64,000 nucleotides of DNA from G963662605 sp963667005 (GCA_963667005.1 OY762937.1:3286001-3350000), one strand, 5' to 3'; shown: positions 45,400 through 55,457, numbered from the stretch's first letter. Made by a program: numbers and translations. The notes: generated by a model not told the origin, from the letters alone.

Positions 45400-45438
45400 A
45401 AAACCCTTCTCTTAAAACCGGAAGGGTTTTTTTGTTTT
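45400..45438 (+). terminator. Trp attenuator terminator
   Basis: AAAACCCTTC (45400-45409) pairs perfectly with GAAGGGTTTT (45421-45430), with an 11-base loop and a run of seven T. A competing pairing of CCGGT near the leader stop (45364-45368) with ACCGG (45417-45421) is possible but short, so the antiterminator is less certain than in the his and Phe/Tyr leaders. Confidence 0.88.
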
Positions 45439-45456
45439 ATAACAGTGAGATAGAAA

Positions 45457-46932
45457 ATGAAATTTGAAAAATTTAGTGAACTTGCGAAAGAATACAACCT
45501 CATCCCCGTTTATGAGGTAATTGCTGCCGATTTATTGACTCCGGTGCTCGCGTACCTTAAAATCCGGGAGGCCGGCACTCAAAGCTTCCTGTTGGAATCA
45601 GTCGAAGGCTCACTCAGCCTTGCGCGGTACTCCTTTATCGGTAAGAAACCTGATATGATACTTGCCAATATTGAACGCAAATTGACTGAGATCCGCCGGA
45701 ATGAGACTAAAACCACTGAGGAAGATATTTTCCATTTCATAAAATCCGAACTCGGCAAATACCGGCAACCTAAAATTGACGAACTGCCTGACTTCACCGG
45801 CGGTATCGTAGGCTATCTCGGATTTGAAAATATCTCACTCATAGAAAAGGTTGTCCCCCGCTCTTCAGAGGGTTTTATTAATTACGATTCTATTTTCGGA
45901 TTATACAAGACAATACTCGCTTTCGATCATTACAAACACCAGATTATTCTCATTTCCAACGTCGCGACAGATGAATTCAACTCAATTGAAGAAGCTTATC
46001 AATCCGGTAAAAACGAAATTGCAGCGTTGAAAAAAAATCTCAAACGGGAAGTCTCTTACAGTTCTGATTTTTCTTATGGTAAAGACGTAAAGGAAAACAT
46101 TTCCGACGAAACCTTTTGCTCACTCGTAGAAAAAAGCAAGCAGAATATTATCGAAGGCGACATATTCCAGATAGTCCTTTCCAAAAGATTTTCAACTGAG
46201 TATAAAGGTGATTTGTTCAACGTGTACCGTGCGTTGCGAATGATTAACCCCTCCCCGTACATGTATCATCTTGAGTTCGCTGATAATTTTACCATCATCG
46301 GTACATCGCCTGAAGATCTGCTCAAAATAAAGAACAGACGCGCTCAGCTTTTACCGATTGCCGGTACAAGAAGACGCGGCATTACACCTGAAGATGACGC
46401 TGCATTGGAAAAGAATCTGCTCAATGACCCTAAAGAACTCGCAGAACACACGATGCTCGTTGATCTTGGGAGAAATGATCTTGGAAGAGTGTGCAAATAC
46501 AACAGCGTACAGGTATCAGAAATCATGAGAATTCAGAAGTACTCGCACGTCATGCATATTGTTTCCAAAGTAGAAGGCGAACTTGCTGATGAATATGATG
46601 CCATTGATGCACTCAAGGCGTGCTTCCCTGCCGGGACTGTTACCGGTGCACCGAAAATCCGTGCGATGCAGTTGATTCACGAATATGAAAATCTAAAACG
46701 GAATGTGTATGCTGGAGCCGTCGGGTATTTCGATTTCTCCGGCAACCTTGATATGTGCATTGCAATTCGTACACTATTTGCAAAGGACAATACCCTATTC
46801 TGGCAGGCCGGAGCCGGATTGGTCGCGGATAGTATTCCTGCTCTGGAAGCAAAAGAAATTAAGAATAAAGCTGCGGTTTTAGTTAACGCTATGAAATACG
46901 CTGAGGTGATTGATGAAGATATTAGTTATTGA
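45457..46932 (+). CDS. trpE: Anthranilate synthase component I
   Basis: 491 residues, full length. The LLES motif near residue 45, part of the Trp feedback site, is present. The chorismate-binding domain carries NPSPYMYHL, GTRRRG, HTMLVDLGRNDLGRV and FPAGTVTGAPK. It converts chorismate to anthranilate with ammonia from TrpG. It is the first structural gene after the Trp attenuator. The 3' end overlaps trpG by 20 bases. Confidence 0.97.
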   Translation: MKFEKFSELAKEYNLIPVYEVIAADLLTPVLAYLKIREAGTQSFLLESVEGSLSLARYSFIGKKPDMILANIERKLTEIRRNETKTTEEDIFHFIKSELGKYRQPKIDELPDFTGGIVGYLGFENISLIEKVVPRSSEGFINYDSIFGLYKTILAFDHYKHQIILISNVATDEFNSIEEAYQSGKNEIAALKKNLKREVSYSSDFSYGKDVKENISDETFCSLVEKSKQNIIEGDIFQIVLSKRFSTEYKGDLFNVYRALRMINPSPYMYHLEFADNFTIIGTSPEDLLKIKNRRAQLLPIAGTRRRGITPEDDAALEKNLLNDPKELAEHTMLVDLGRNDLGRVCKYNSVQVSEIMRIQKYSHVMHIVSKVEGELADEYDAIDALKACFPAGTVTGAPKIRAMQLIHEYENLKRNVYAGAVGYFDFSGNLDMCIAIRTLFAKDNTLFWQAGAGLVADSIPALEAKEIKNKAAVLVNAMKYAEVIDEDISY

Positions 46933-47479
46933 TAATTACGATTCGTTTACATACAACCTTGTTCAACTCATTGGAAAGTTCACGAGCGATATTATCGTGC
47001 GCCGGAATGATGAGCTGACCGCGGACGATATTGCAGAAATTAATCCGGATAAGATATTAGTCTCACCGGGACCGGGTAAGCCTGAAGATGCAGGTGCCTC
47101 GCTCATAGCCATCTCACAATTCGGGAAAGCAATCCCCGTGCTTGGGGTATGTCTTGGTCATCAGGCAATCGGCATCACATTCGGCGGCAGGGTTATAAAG
47201 GCAGATCAATTGATGCACGGCAAGACCTCGAGCATTAAGCACGACGGCAAATCAATATTTAAAAATGTGACTCAGGATTTTACCGCAACAAGATACCATT
47301 CACTCATCATCGAAAGAGCGACGTGTCCGGAAGTTTTGGAAATCTCTGCCGAAACCGAAGACGGAGTGATTATGGGAGTACGGCATAAACAATTTCCGAT
47401 TGAAGGAATACAATTTCATCCGGAATCGTTCCTGACCAATGCAGGAAAACAAATAATCGAGAATTGGATTACACAATGA
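46913..47479 (+). CDS. trpG: Anthranilate synthase component II (glutaminase)
   Basis: 188 residues, class I glutamine amidotransferase. It has IDNYDSFTYNLVQ, the nucleophile in GVCLGHQAIG, and the C-terminal QFHPESFLT. ATG at 46913 is preferred to the TTG just before it, because GAGGTG lies at the right distance. It is a separate gene, not fused to trpD. The stop overlaps trpD in an ATGA. Confidence 0.96.
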   Translation: MKILVIDNYDSFTYNLVQLIGKFTSDIIVRRNDELTADDIAEINPDKILVSPGPGKPEDAGASLIAISQFGKAIPVLGVCLGHQAIGITFGGRVIKADQLMHGKTSSIKHDGKSIFKNVTQDFTATRYHSLIIERATCPEVLEISAETEDGVIMGVRHKQFPIEGIQFHPESFLTNAGKQIIENWITQ

Positions 47480-48489
47480 TAAAAAGCCTCATTGAAAAAA
47501 TCGTTAAAAGAGAGCATTTGACTTTTGAAGAATCCTATGCAGTGATGCAGGAAATTATGAAAGGCGCTCTTAATACATCCCATTTGGCGGGATTGCTCAT
47601 TGCGCTCAAAGTAAAAGGCGAAGCAGCCCATGAAGTTGCGGGATTTGCATCTGCAATGCGCGATGCCGGAATAAAAGTGGAGTCTGCAAAAGAAGAGACC
47701 ATTGATGTTTGCGGAACAGGCGGAGATTACTCCGGCTCTTTCAATATCTCAACGGCATCGTCCTTTGTTGTAGCCTCACTCGGTGTTAAAGTTGCCAAGC
47801 ATGGCAACCGCTCAATTTCAAGCAAAAGTGGCAGTGCCGATGTTCTGCAGGCAATGGGATTTGATATTTCCCTTCCCCCGGAAAAGGCAGCCGAGGCTTT
47901 GGATAAAATAGGCATCGCATTTCTCTTTGCGCCGGATTATCACCCCGCAATGAAGTATGCCGCGCCGGTAAGAAAAGAACTCGGATTGAAAACTATTTTT
48001 AATATGCTTGGACCGTTAACCAATCCAGCCGGAGTAACAAAACAGCTTATCGGTACCTATAACAGCGATGCGGCTAAAATCATGTGCGAGGCTGCTCCAA
48101 GGCTCGGATATCAGCGGGTATGTTTTGTCTGCGCCGAGGATTCATTGGACGAAATCTCACTTGATAAGCCTACGACTGTCTTTGAGTTTGATGAACAAAA
48201 AGGAACAAATAAGTATATTGTTACACACGATACTTTTAAATATCCGCATGTACCCATGAAGGATATTCTGGGCGGAACGGCGGAAGAAAATGCTAAAATT
48301 CTTGGGCACGTCTTCACAGCAAAAGAAAAGAGTCCGATATTCTATACCATTGCTGCCAACGCTGCAATGGCACTATACACTGCCCGCTTCTCCGATAATT
48401 TAATGGACTGTAAAGATGCAGCGGAAGAAAGTATCATGAGTGGTAAAGCCTATAATAAATTGTGCGAATTAAGGGATTTCAAAGCATGA
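47476..48489 (+). CDS. trpD: Anthranilate phosphoribosyltransferase
   Basis: 337 residues. The PRPP-binding motif CGTGGDYSGSFNISTA is near residue 80, KHGNRSISSKSGSADVL follows, and then LGPLTNP. It joins anthranilate and PRPP. ATG at 47476 overlaps the trpG stop by four bases, and the stop overlaps trpC in another ATGA. Confidence 0.96.
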   Translation: MIKSLIEKIVKREHLTFEESYAVMQEIMKGALNTSHLAGLLIALKVKGEAAHEVAGFASAMRDAGIKVESAKEETIDVCGTGGDYSGSFNISTASSFVVASLGVKVAKHGNRSISSKSGSADVLQAMGFDISLPPEKAAEALDKIGIAFLFAPDYHPAMKYAAPVRKELGLKTIFNMLGPLTNPAGVTKQLIGTYNSDAAKIMCEAAPRLGYQRVCFVCAEDSLDEISLDKPTTVFEFDEQKGTNKYIVTHDTFKYPHVPMKDILGGTAEENAKILGHVFTAKEKSPIFYTIAANAAMALYTARFSDNLMDCKDAAEESIMSGKAYNKLCELRDFKA

Positions 48490-49280
48490 ACATTCTCGAT
48501 AGGATCATCGTTGTAAAAAAGGAAGAAGTAAAAAAACTGAAAAAGAATTTTTCTGTTGATGTTTATTCTCAATCTGAATTTTATAACGAACCATGCCTTC
48601 CGTTTTCAGAAGCTCTGTCAAAAGAAGGAAAGATTTCCATAATCGCAGAAATTAAAAAAGCCAGTCCATCAAAAGGCATCATCAGTCCAAATTTTGACTA
48701 CGAGGATATTGCCAACATTTATATGGACGCCGACGTTGATGCAATTTCCATTCTTACCGACGAGATGTTCTTCCAGGGGAGTATTGAATATTTGAATTCG
48801 ATCGCATTTGTCAAGACTGTTCCCCTACTCCGCAAAGATTTTATTATTGATGAAATACAGATACATCAGGCAAAAGCCTATGGAGCGGATGCGATACTAC
48901 TTATCAGTGAAGTGCTAGATGCTGCACAGATTCGTGACTTTACACAAATTGCCAAGGAATTAGACCTGTCCGTCTTGCTTGAACTGCATTCACCACAGAT
49001 GCTGGATAAAATAGATCAGTCGATAAACACCATCCTTGGTGTGAACAACAGAAATCTTGAAGATTTCAGTGTTGATTTAGGAACGACCGAAACAATTAAA
49101 AAACACTTGAATAAAGATGTAATTGTAGTATCAGAAAGCGGTATTGGCAGTCAAGATGACATTCAAAAACTGCAGCAAACCGGTGTAGAAGCAATACTGG
49201 TTGGCGAAACCTTTATAAAAAGTAATGATATGTACGCAACTATTAAACAAATGCAAAAGTGGTGCGTACGTGAAAGTTAA
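48486..49280 (+). CDS. trpC: Indole-3-glycerol phosphate synthase
   Basis: 264 residues, monofunctional barrel. It shows IAEIKKASPSKGII, LRKDFIIDEIQI, GVNNRNLEDF and ESGIGS. ATG at 48486 is supported by the four-base overlap with trpD and by the typical MNILDRI start. It closes the indole ring. It overlaps trpF by 11 bases. Confidence 0.96.
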   Translation: MNILDRIIVVKKEEVKKLKKNFSVDVYSQSEFYNEPCLPFSEALSKEGKISIIAEIKKASPSKGIISPNFDYEDIANIYMDADVDAISILTDEMFFQGSIEYLNSIAFVKTVPLLRKDFIIDEIQIHQAKAYGADAILLISEVLDAAQIRDFTQIAKELDLSVLLELHSPQMLDKIDQSINTILGVNNRNLEDFSVDLGTTETIKKHLNKDVIVVSESGIGSQDDIQKLQQTGVEAILVGETFIKSNDMYATIKQMQKWCVRES

Positions 49281-49878
49281 AATTTGCGGCATTACCAATA
49301 TTGAGGACGCGTTATTCTGTGAGGCATACGGTGCAGATGCTCTCGGGTATATCTTCTACCCTAAAAGCAAAAGATATATTCATCCTGAGAAGGCCTCAGA
49401 AATTTCACGGGTTCTTTCGCCACTTACAGTGAAAGTCGGCGTATTTGTTAACGCTCCCGAAGCAGAAATTTATGCGACATTTGAAAAAGCCGGACTCAAT
49501 CTCGCCCAGTTACACGGTGACGAATCCGCTGACTTTGTAAAGAACCTGAGAGTACCGGCAATCAAAGTATTTCATGTTGATGATGCTTTTGATTACAAGA
49601 AATTAGATGAAGACGACTCAACATATTTTATGCTCGATACCAGTTCCGCTGAATATGGCGGCACGGGGCATTCCTTTAATTGGTCTGCCATCCCCGTCCA
49701 ATTAAGAAACCGGGCAATTATAGCCGGAGGTGTATCGGCAAATAATGTAGAACATATTTATCATGAAATTCATCCATACGGAGTAGATGTTTCTTCCTCT
49801 CTGGAATCTGCACCGGGCAAAAAGGATAAACAAAAAGTAGAGATTTTTTTAAAAACCATAAGGAATATCACATGTTAG
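49270..49878 (+). CDS. trpF: Phosphoribosylanthranilate isomerase
   Basis: 202 residues. The start GTG at 49270 gives the family N-terminus VKVKICGITN. GADALGYIFYPKSKRYI, QLHGDE and the final DVSSSLESAPGKKD, the phosphate-binding end, are all present. It rearranges PRA to CdRP. It overlaps trpC by 11 bases and the DAHP synthase gene by 7. Confidence 0.95.
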   Translation: MKVKICGITNIEDALFCEAYGADALGYIFYPKSKRYIHPEKASEISRVLSPLTVKVGVFVNAPEAEIYATFEKAGLNLAQLHGDESADFVKNLRVPAIKVFHVDDAFDYKKLDEDDSTYFMLDTSSAEYGGTGHSFNWSAIPVQLRNRAIIAGGVSANNVEHIYHEIHPYGVDVSSSLESAPGKKDKQKVEIFLKTIRNITC

Positions 49879-50885
49879 TAGTAATGAAGCTCGAAGCCAC
49901 CGAACAACAAATTGCTCAAGTCGAAGAGAAAATTAAAAGCTTTAATTGTAATGCTCATATAAGCAAGGGTATGTCAAAAATAGCCATAGGTATAACCGGA
50001 GATACAAGAAACTTATCTCCTGATGATTTCCTGCTTATGGATAGCGTAGTAGATGCCATGCGTGTATCAAAAAGCTATAAGCTTGTCAGTCGTGAAATGA
50101 AAGATGAAGATACGATTGTTAAAATCGGCAACGATACTCTTGGCGGTAAACAATTGCAAATAGTCGCCGGACCTTGTTCAGTCGAAAGTCATCAACAAAT
50201 TATGGATATCGGCGGCGCATTACACGAATTAGGCATCAAGTTTTTCAGAGCCGGCGCTTATAAGCCGAGAAAAAGTCCTTATACATTTCAAGGACTTCGA
50301 GAAAAAGGTCTGGAATTACTCGCAGATGTAAAAAAAGAATACGGAATGCATATTGTTACCGAAGCTATGGATACAGACACCATTGAAGGCGTTGCTGAAG
50401 TTGCCGATGTGATCCAAATTGGAGCACGCAACATGCAGAATTATTCCCTGCTCAACAAAGTCGGACAGATGAATATTCCGGTTTTCTTAAAACGCGGCAT
50501 GTCGGCATCAATCGAAGATCTGTTAATGAGTGCCGAGTATATTTTATCACAAGGAAATGGAAACGTCATTCTTTGTGAGCGTGGAATTAGAACATTCGAA
50601 ACATGGACGAGAAATACTTTGGATTTGAATGCAGTACCGGTCATTAAGCAAGCGACACACCTGCCGATATTCGTAGATCCGTCACACGGAATCGGAATCC
50701 GTGATAAAGTGCAGCCAATGTCGTTGGCAGCAGTTGCCTGCGGTGCAGATGGTTTAATGATTGAAGTGCACTGTGACCCGGATAAGGCGCTTTCAGACGG
50801 CATTCAATCACTCACGCCGAAAGCTTTTAAACAATTAATTGAAAAGGTACAACAACTCGCTCCGATTGTTGACAAGAAATATTAA
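49872..50885 (+). CDS. DAHP synthase, type I-beta, trp operon isozyme
   Basis: 337 residues, paralogous to the enzyme at 25788-26792. It has the same ferredoxin-like N-terminal regulatory domain and barrel motifs (AGPCSVESHQ, FRAGAYKPRK, QIGARNMQNY, FLKRGM, VDPSHGIG). Placed between trpF and trpB, it is made under Trp attenuation. This links the first shikimate step to tryptophan demand, while the other copy answers to Phe/Tyr. Overlapping junctions on both sides (7 bases with trpF, 1 base gap to trpB) show it is a true member of the operon. Confidence 0.94.
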   Translation: MLVVMKLEATEQQIAQVEEKIKSFNCNAHISKGMSKIAIGITGDTRNLSPDDFLLMDSVVDAMRVSKSYKLVSREMKDEDTIVKIGNDTLGGKQLQIVAGPCSVESHQQIMDIGGALHELGIKFFRAGAYKPRKSPYTFQGLREKGLELLADVKKEYGMHIVTEAMDTDTIEGVAEVADVIQIGARNMQNYSLLNKVGQMNIPVFLKRGMSASIEDLLMSAEYILSQGNGNVILCERGIRTFETWTRNTLDLNAVPVIKQATHLPIFVDPSHGIGIRDKVQPMSLAAVACGADGLMIEVHCDPDKALSDGIQSLTPKAFKQLIEKVQQLAPIVDKKY

Positions 50886-50886
50886 A

Positions 50887-52089
50887 ATGAATACTGACAA
50901 CAAATATAATTTCCCTGATAAAAGCGGACACTTTGGTAAGTATGGTGGTAAGTATGTGCCCGAGACACTCGTTATTCCTCTTGAAGAACTTGAGAGCATG
51001 TATAATAGTGTTAAGAACGATGCAGAATTCAACCGTGAACTTACTGAACTGAATAACAATTACACCGGGCGCCCTACACCTTTGACCCTTGCCGAAAGAT
51101 TGACTGAATATTACGGCAAGGCAAAGATATATATGAAGCGCGAAGACTTGTGTCACACCGGTTCACATAAACTGAATAACGCTCTTGGGCAGATACTCCT
51201 CGCGAGACGTCTCGGCAAGACCCGCATTATTGCTGAAACCGGAGCCGGACAGCACGGTGTAGCTACGGCCACCGTTTGTGCCAAGTTCGGAATGAAGTGC
51301 ATTGTCTATATGGGTGAAGTTGATACAAAGCGTCAGGAACTCAATGTATTTAGAATGAAATTACTCGGTGCGGAGGTCATACCGGTCACATCTGGCAGCA
51401 AAACTCTTAAGGATGCGACTAATGAGGCAATCCGCGATTGGGTGACCAACATTCACGATACCCACTACATCATCGGTTCCGTTGTCGGACCACATCCGTA
51501 TCCGATGATTGTAAGAGATTTCCAATCAATTATCGGAAGAGAAACTAAAGAGCAACTTTCAAAAGTTGAAAATAGAATGCCTGATTATGTTGTCGCATGT
51601 GTCGGCGGAGGAAGTAATGCTGCCGGCATTTTTTATCCATTTGTAAATGATACTGGGACTCGTCTTATCGGAGTTGAAGCTGCCGGGTGCGGCGTTGATA
51701 CGGATAAACACGCAGCTACATTGAGTCTTGGTACTGATGGAGTATTTCACGGAATGCGCACCTATTTACTTCAGAACAAAGATGGACAGGTCATTGAAGC
51801 ACATTCGGTTTCCGCGGGACTCGATTACCCGGGTGTAGGACCGGAACACAGTTTATTAAAGGATATCCAGCGCGTGCAGTATCAATCTGTTAAAGATGAT
51901 GAAGCTTTACAAGCGATGAGATTTCTTTCAGAGAAAGAAGGAATCCTCCCCGCTCTCGAAAGCGCACATGCTGTCGCGTATCTGGACAAACTGATGCCGG
52001 AAACACAAAAGGGTGAATTGGTCGTTGTCAACATCAGCGGACGCGGTGACAAAGATCTAAATACACTTTTTCACCTCGATAGAGTTTAA
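50887..52089 (+). CDS. trpB: Tryptophan synthase beta subunit
   Basis: 400 residues, normal TrpB1 length. The PLP Lys lies in HTGSHKLNNALGQ, the Glu in ETGAGQHGVATA, and the phosphate-binding loop CVGGGSNAAG is intact. ATG at 50887 follows the DAHP synthase stop by one base. It condenses indole with serine. Confidence 0.97.
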   Translation: MNTDNKYNFPDKSGHFGKYGGKYVPETLVIPLEELESMYNSVKNDAEFNRELTELNNNYTGRPTPLTLAERLTEYYGKAKIYMKREDLCHTGSHKLNNALGQILLARRLGKTRIIAETGAGQHGVATATVCAKFGMKCIVYMGEVDTKRQELNVFRMKLLGAEVIPVTSGSKTLKDATNEAIRDWVTNIHDTHYIIGSVVGPHPYPMIVRDFQSIIGRETKEQLSKVENRMPDYVVACVGGGSNAAGIFYPFVNDTGTRLIGVEAAGCGVDTDKHAATLSLGTDGVFHGMRTYLLQNKDGQVIEAHSVSAGLDYPGVGPEHSLLKDIQRVQYQSVKDDEALQAMRFLSEKEGILPALESAHAVAYLDKLMPETQKGELVVVNISGRGDKDLNTLFHLDRV

Positions 52090-52100
52090 GAAAGAATAAT

Positions 52101-52886
52101 ATGAGTTTTATACAAGAATATATTCAGGAAGTCAATAACCGTAAAGAAAAAGTGCTTTCTGTTTTCCTTACAGCAGGTTATCCAAACAAGGAAAATTTTG
52201 TACAGCTTGCAGTAAAAGCACTTGAAGCAGGTGCTGATTTACTTGAGATTGGTATTCCATTCAGCGATCCGATGGCAGACGGTCCGGTAATTCAACAATC
52301 CTCACAGACCGCAATAGAAAATGGCACTACAATATCAGATGTATTTAATTTTACAGCCGCTATCCGCAAGCAAACAGAAAAACCTTTGATCGCAATGACA
52401 TACGCGAATATTTTATTGCATTATGGTGTTGAGAAATTTCTTACAGACGCAAAACTCGCAGGCTTTAATGGCGTTATCATTCCGGATTTGTCGGTCGAAG
52501 AATATCACAACTTCGTTCCCGAAAGCAATGAGCTTGATATCATTATGCTGGCATCACCGACAACTTCAGACGAACGTCTGAAAAAAATTGATGAGTTGAG
52601 CAGCGGATTTGTATATTTTGTTAGTGTCACGGGTACTACAGGGGTACAACAAAAGTTCAATGATGATATAACTAAAAAAATTGCACACGCAAGAACTATT
52701 ATAAAAAACAAAATGCTCATCGGTTTTGGTATATCACGCCCGGATGATATAAAACTCTTTTCTCCATTTGCCGACGGTATGATTGTCGGCAGTGCGGTCA
52801 TTAAAGAATTGATGCGAGATGATTCCGGATTTTTACATACTATTGAACTCATAAATACGCTAAAAGCCGCTACAATACTTAGCTAA
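52101..52886 (+). CDS. trpA: Tryptophan synthase alpha subunit
   Basis: 261 residues. It shows LTAGYP, the catalytic LEIGIPFSDPMADGP near residue 50, and GFGISRPDDIK. It cleaves indole-glycerol phosphate and passes indole to TrpB. It is last in trpEGDCF-DAHPS-trpBA. No strong terminator is visible in the following 270 bases, which hold nothing else I can identify. Confidence 0.96.
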   Translation: MSFIQEYIQEVNNRKEKVLSVFLTAGYPNKENFVQLAVKALEAGADLLEIGIPFSDPMADGPVIQQSSQTAIENGTTISDVFNFTAAIRKQTEKPLIAMTYANILLHYGVEKFLTDAKLAGFNGVIIPDLSVEEYHNFVPESNELDIIMLASPTTSDERLKKIDELSSGFVYFVSVTGTTGVQQKFNDDITKKIAHARTIIKNKMLIGFGISRPDDIKLFSPFADGMIVGSAVIKELMRDDSGFLHTIELINTLKAATILS

Positions 52887-53158
52887 AACAACATTTGCAA
52901 TTACTTACAGTCTGATAGTGCAATATTTTTTTGTGCTCTATCTCACATGGTTTTCCTCACTGCAAATTGAAGTGATTATTTCGCTTCACTTATCGTTAAA
53001 CTGCGTCGTAATTCTATTATCATGAGATAATTTTTCTGCTCAATGCGAATTTTTTTCGTAGTCAAATTATTTACATTTTTTAATGTTATATCCGAGGGTA
53101 TTTTTCGACAAAAAATTTAGGCAATTATTAACTGACATTTGTTACAACGTTTTCACCT

Positions 53159-54187
53159 ATGCTCAAAAAACAAGTCCCGGTATATCTTTTACTGATAATT
53201 ACTATTGCATCTTCTGCATTAATGTTCTTTCTCACTAAAACTTTTGATATCTACAGCGGTTCCTCAAGTGGAGTTGCAGTAGAGGAAAACACGTATAAAA
53301 TTTCCCGTCTTAATGGATACACATTTATCAAACCTTTAATATCAGCTAAACCTGTCAATGAAGCTGCAAAATACTTAAGCATTAAGGAATCCGCACAGAG
53401 GCTGATACAGAGTTCAATAGATGACGGCACATTAGAATCTGCTTCTGTCTATCTCAGAGATTTTGAAAACTCTGATTGGTTCAGCATTAATTCGGAAGAA
53501 AAGTACATGCCGGGTTCGCTCCTTAAAGTACCTGAGCTCATAACATTTTTAAAAATGGAAGAGCAAAATCCGGGCACTCTTGACCGGAAACTAACTTTTG
53601 CTCATCAATTTGTAACTGACAAAACAGCAAATATTTTGTCCAAGAGCATACAAATAGGACAAAGCTATACCATACGTGAGCTGTTACGATACATGATAGA
53701 ATATTCCGATAACAATGCCACATATCTGCTCAATCAAAATATAAGCGTGCCAACTTTTCAGAAAGTATTTGTTGATTTAGGTTTGGATGCCCCCGACTGG
53801 AATGCTTCAACATTCTATGTCGGTTCAAAAGACTATTCCGTTTTTATGGAAGCACTCTTCAATGCTTCGTATCTGACTATTAAAAACTCCGAATACGCTG
53901 TATCGCTATTGATGAAATCAGATTATGAAGATGGTATCAGAAAAGGCATTCCCGTTAGCAATCTTCGAATTGCCCACAAATTCGGTGAATCCGGAACGAA
54001 CGTTAATAAACAGCTCCATGAGACCGCCATTTTTTATATCAATAATGAACCATACCTTATTACTATCATGACCAAAGGCAAAAACAACGTGGATTTCCCA
54101 CGCCTTGCCAAGGTGATCCAGGAAATATCGGGTTCTGTGTATAATCAATTGGTATCTCTGAATCCGAGTTCGCATTCAGCACAGTAA
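53159..54187 (+). CDS. Serine hydrolase of class A beta-lactamase fold, membrane-anchored
   Basis: 342 residues. One N-terminal membrane segment (about 8-27) precedes a beta-lactamase-like domain. The SxxK motif is Ser120-Leu-Leu-Lys123 (PGSLLK). SDN is present in EYSDNNAT, and the KTG position reads HKFGESG. The omega-loop Glu of true class A enzymes is not obvious. It may be a peptidoglycan-active or antibiotic-hydrolysing enzyme in the periplasm; the sequence does not decide. It stands alone, upstream of htrA. Confidence 0.8.
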   Translation: MLKKQVPVYLLLIITIASSALMFFLTKTFDIYSGSSSGVAVEENTYKISRLNGYTFIKPLISAKPVNEAAKYLSIKESAQRLIQSSIDDGTLESASVYLRDFENSDWFSINSEEKYMPGSLLKVPELITFLKMEEQNPGTLDRKLTFAHQFVTDKTANILSKSIQIGQSYTIRELLRYMIEYSDNNATYLLNQNISVPTFQKVFVDLGLDAPDWNASTFYVGSKDYSVFMEALFNASYLTIKNSEYAVSLLMKSDYEDGIRKGIPVSNLRIAHKFGESGTNVNKQLHETAIFYINNEPYLITIMTKGKNNVDFPRLAKVIQEISGSVYNQLVSLNPSSHSAQ

Positions 54188-54302
54188 AATTGCTGTCGCA
54201 GACCAATTTTTCTTGCAACGTAATTCATTTTGACTATCCCAAAAGCGCCTGTTTTTGTATATTTGCGTATGTAAATTTCATTTAAATAATTTATGGTTAC
54301 GT

Positions 54303-55457
54303 ATGATGCACAAAAACAGAATCTTTATAGCCATTAATGTATTTATTACCCTCTTTACCCTTTCGTTTTTCAATTTGACGGCTTTTGCAGCCGGTATCGC
54401 GCCGGATTCTGCCTCAAGAGACGATCTGAACAACCAAATATATTCTTCAAGAAAAACCATTATAACCGAAACTGTCAAAAAAATCAGTTCGTGCGTTGTC
54501 GGTATTAATGTTACGGAAATCCGGCAATACACAGACCCGATGATAGGCCCATTTTTCAACGATCCGTTTTTCAGGCAGTTTTTTCAAGACCGTACTTATC
54601 AGCAAAAAGTTAAAAGCCTTGGTTCAGGATTTATCATCTCCAAGGACGGTTATATTGTTACTAATGACCATGTCGCCGGAAATGCGGCTGAAATTGTAGT
54701 AAGCACGACCGATGGCAGTCAGTATAAAGCGGACATTATAGGTCATGATCCGTTGTCGGATATTTGCCTCCTGAAGATCAAAGGTGATAACTTCCCCGCA
54801 ATACCGATTGGTAATTCGGACGACGTGATCATCGGTGAATGGTCCATCGCACTTGGTAATCCATTCGGGTTGTTTGAAGTCAATAACCGCCCGACAGTAA
54901 CTGTTGGTGTAATAAGTGCCACAGGTATGAATCTGAATCAGGTTCAAAACAGATACTATTTAAACATGATTCAAACAGATGCAGCAATCAACGGAGGAAA
55001 CTCCGGCGGTCCTTTGGTCAACGGACTGGGTGAGGTCATCGGAATGAATACGATTATCTTTACATCCGGCGGTTCTGAAGGAAGTATCGGACTCGGATTC
55101 GCAATTCCGATTAATAAAGTGATGAGCGTTGTTAACGAACTAAAGAAAAACGGAAAGATTGAAAGAGATTTTTATACTGGTTTGACCGTACAAAACATAG
55201 ATGAAATGATTGCGCGTACGCTCAATAGGCAATCGACAAAGGGTGTTATTGTAACTCGTGTTATTAAAAATTCACCCGCTGACGAGGCCGGTATTCGGCC
55301 CGGAGATGTTATCACACAGGTTGATAACTTCAAGATTGATAATGAACAAAGCATCATGGCTATATTTCAGGAGTACAGAACCAATCAGGTTGTGACTTTG
55401 AAAATCAGCCGTGAGGATAAAGAAATAAACGCAAGTTTGAAATTGGAGAAAAGATGA
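54303..55457 (+). CDS. HtrA/DegP-family periplasmic serine protease with one PDZ domain
   Basis: About 384 residues. The signal peptide ends at AFAAG. The trypsin-like domain carries the triad His in TNDHVAG, Asp in DPLSDICLLKI and Ser in NGGNSGGPLVNG. One PDZ domain follows (about 285-384, with GVIVTRVIKNSPADEAGIRPGD). A Phe-rich loop (FNDPFFRQFF) is typical of DegP-like proteins. ATG at 54303 (or 54306) is chosen because the signal peptide starts there. It overlaps purB by four bases, an odd pairing of a stress protease and a purine enzyme. Confidence 0.93.
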   Translation: MMHKNRIFIAINVFITLFTLSFFNLTAFAAGIAPDSASRDDLNNQIYSSRKTIITETVKKISSCVVGINVTEIRQYTDPMIGPFFNDPFFRQFFQDRTYQQKVKSLGSGFIISKDGYIVTNDHVAGNAAEIVVSTTDGSQYKADIIGHDPLSDICLLKIKGDNFPAIPIGNSDDVIIGEWSIALGNPFGLFEVNNRPTVTVGVISATGMNLNQVQNRYYLNMIQTDAAINGGNSGGPLVNGLGEVIGMNTIIFTSGGSEGSIGLGFAIPINKVMSVVNELKKNGKIERDFYTGLTVQNIDEMIARTLNRQSTKGVIVTRVIKNSPADEAGIRPGDVITQVDNFKIDNEQSIMAIFQEYRTNQVVTLKISREDKEINASLKLEKR

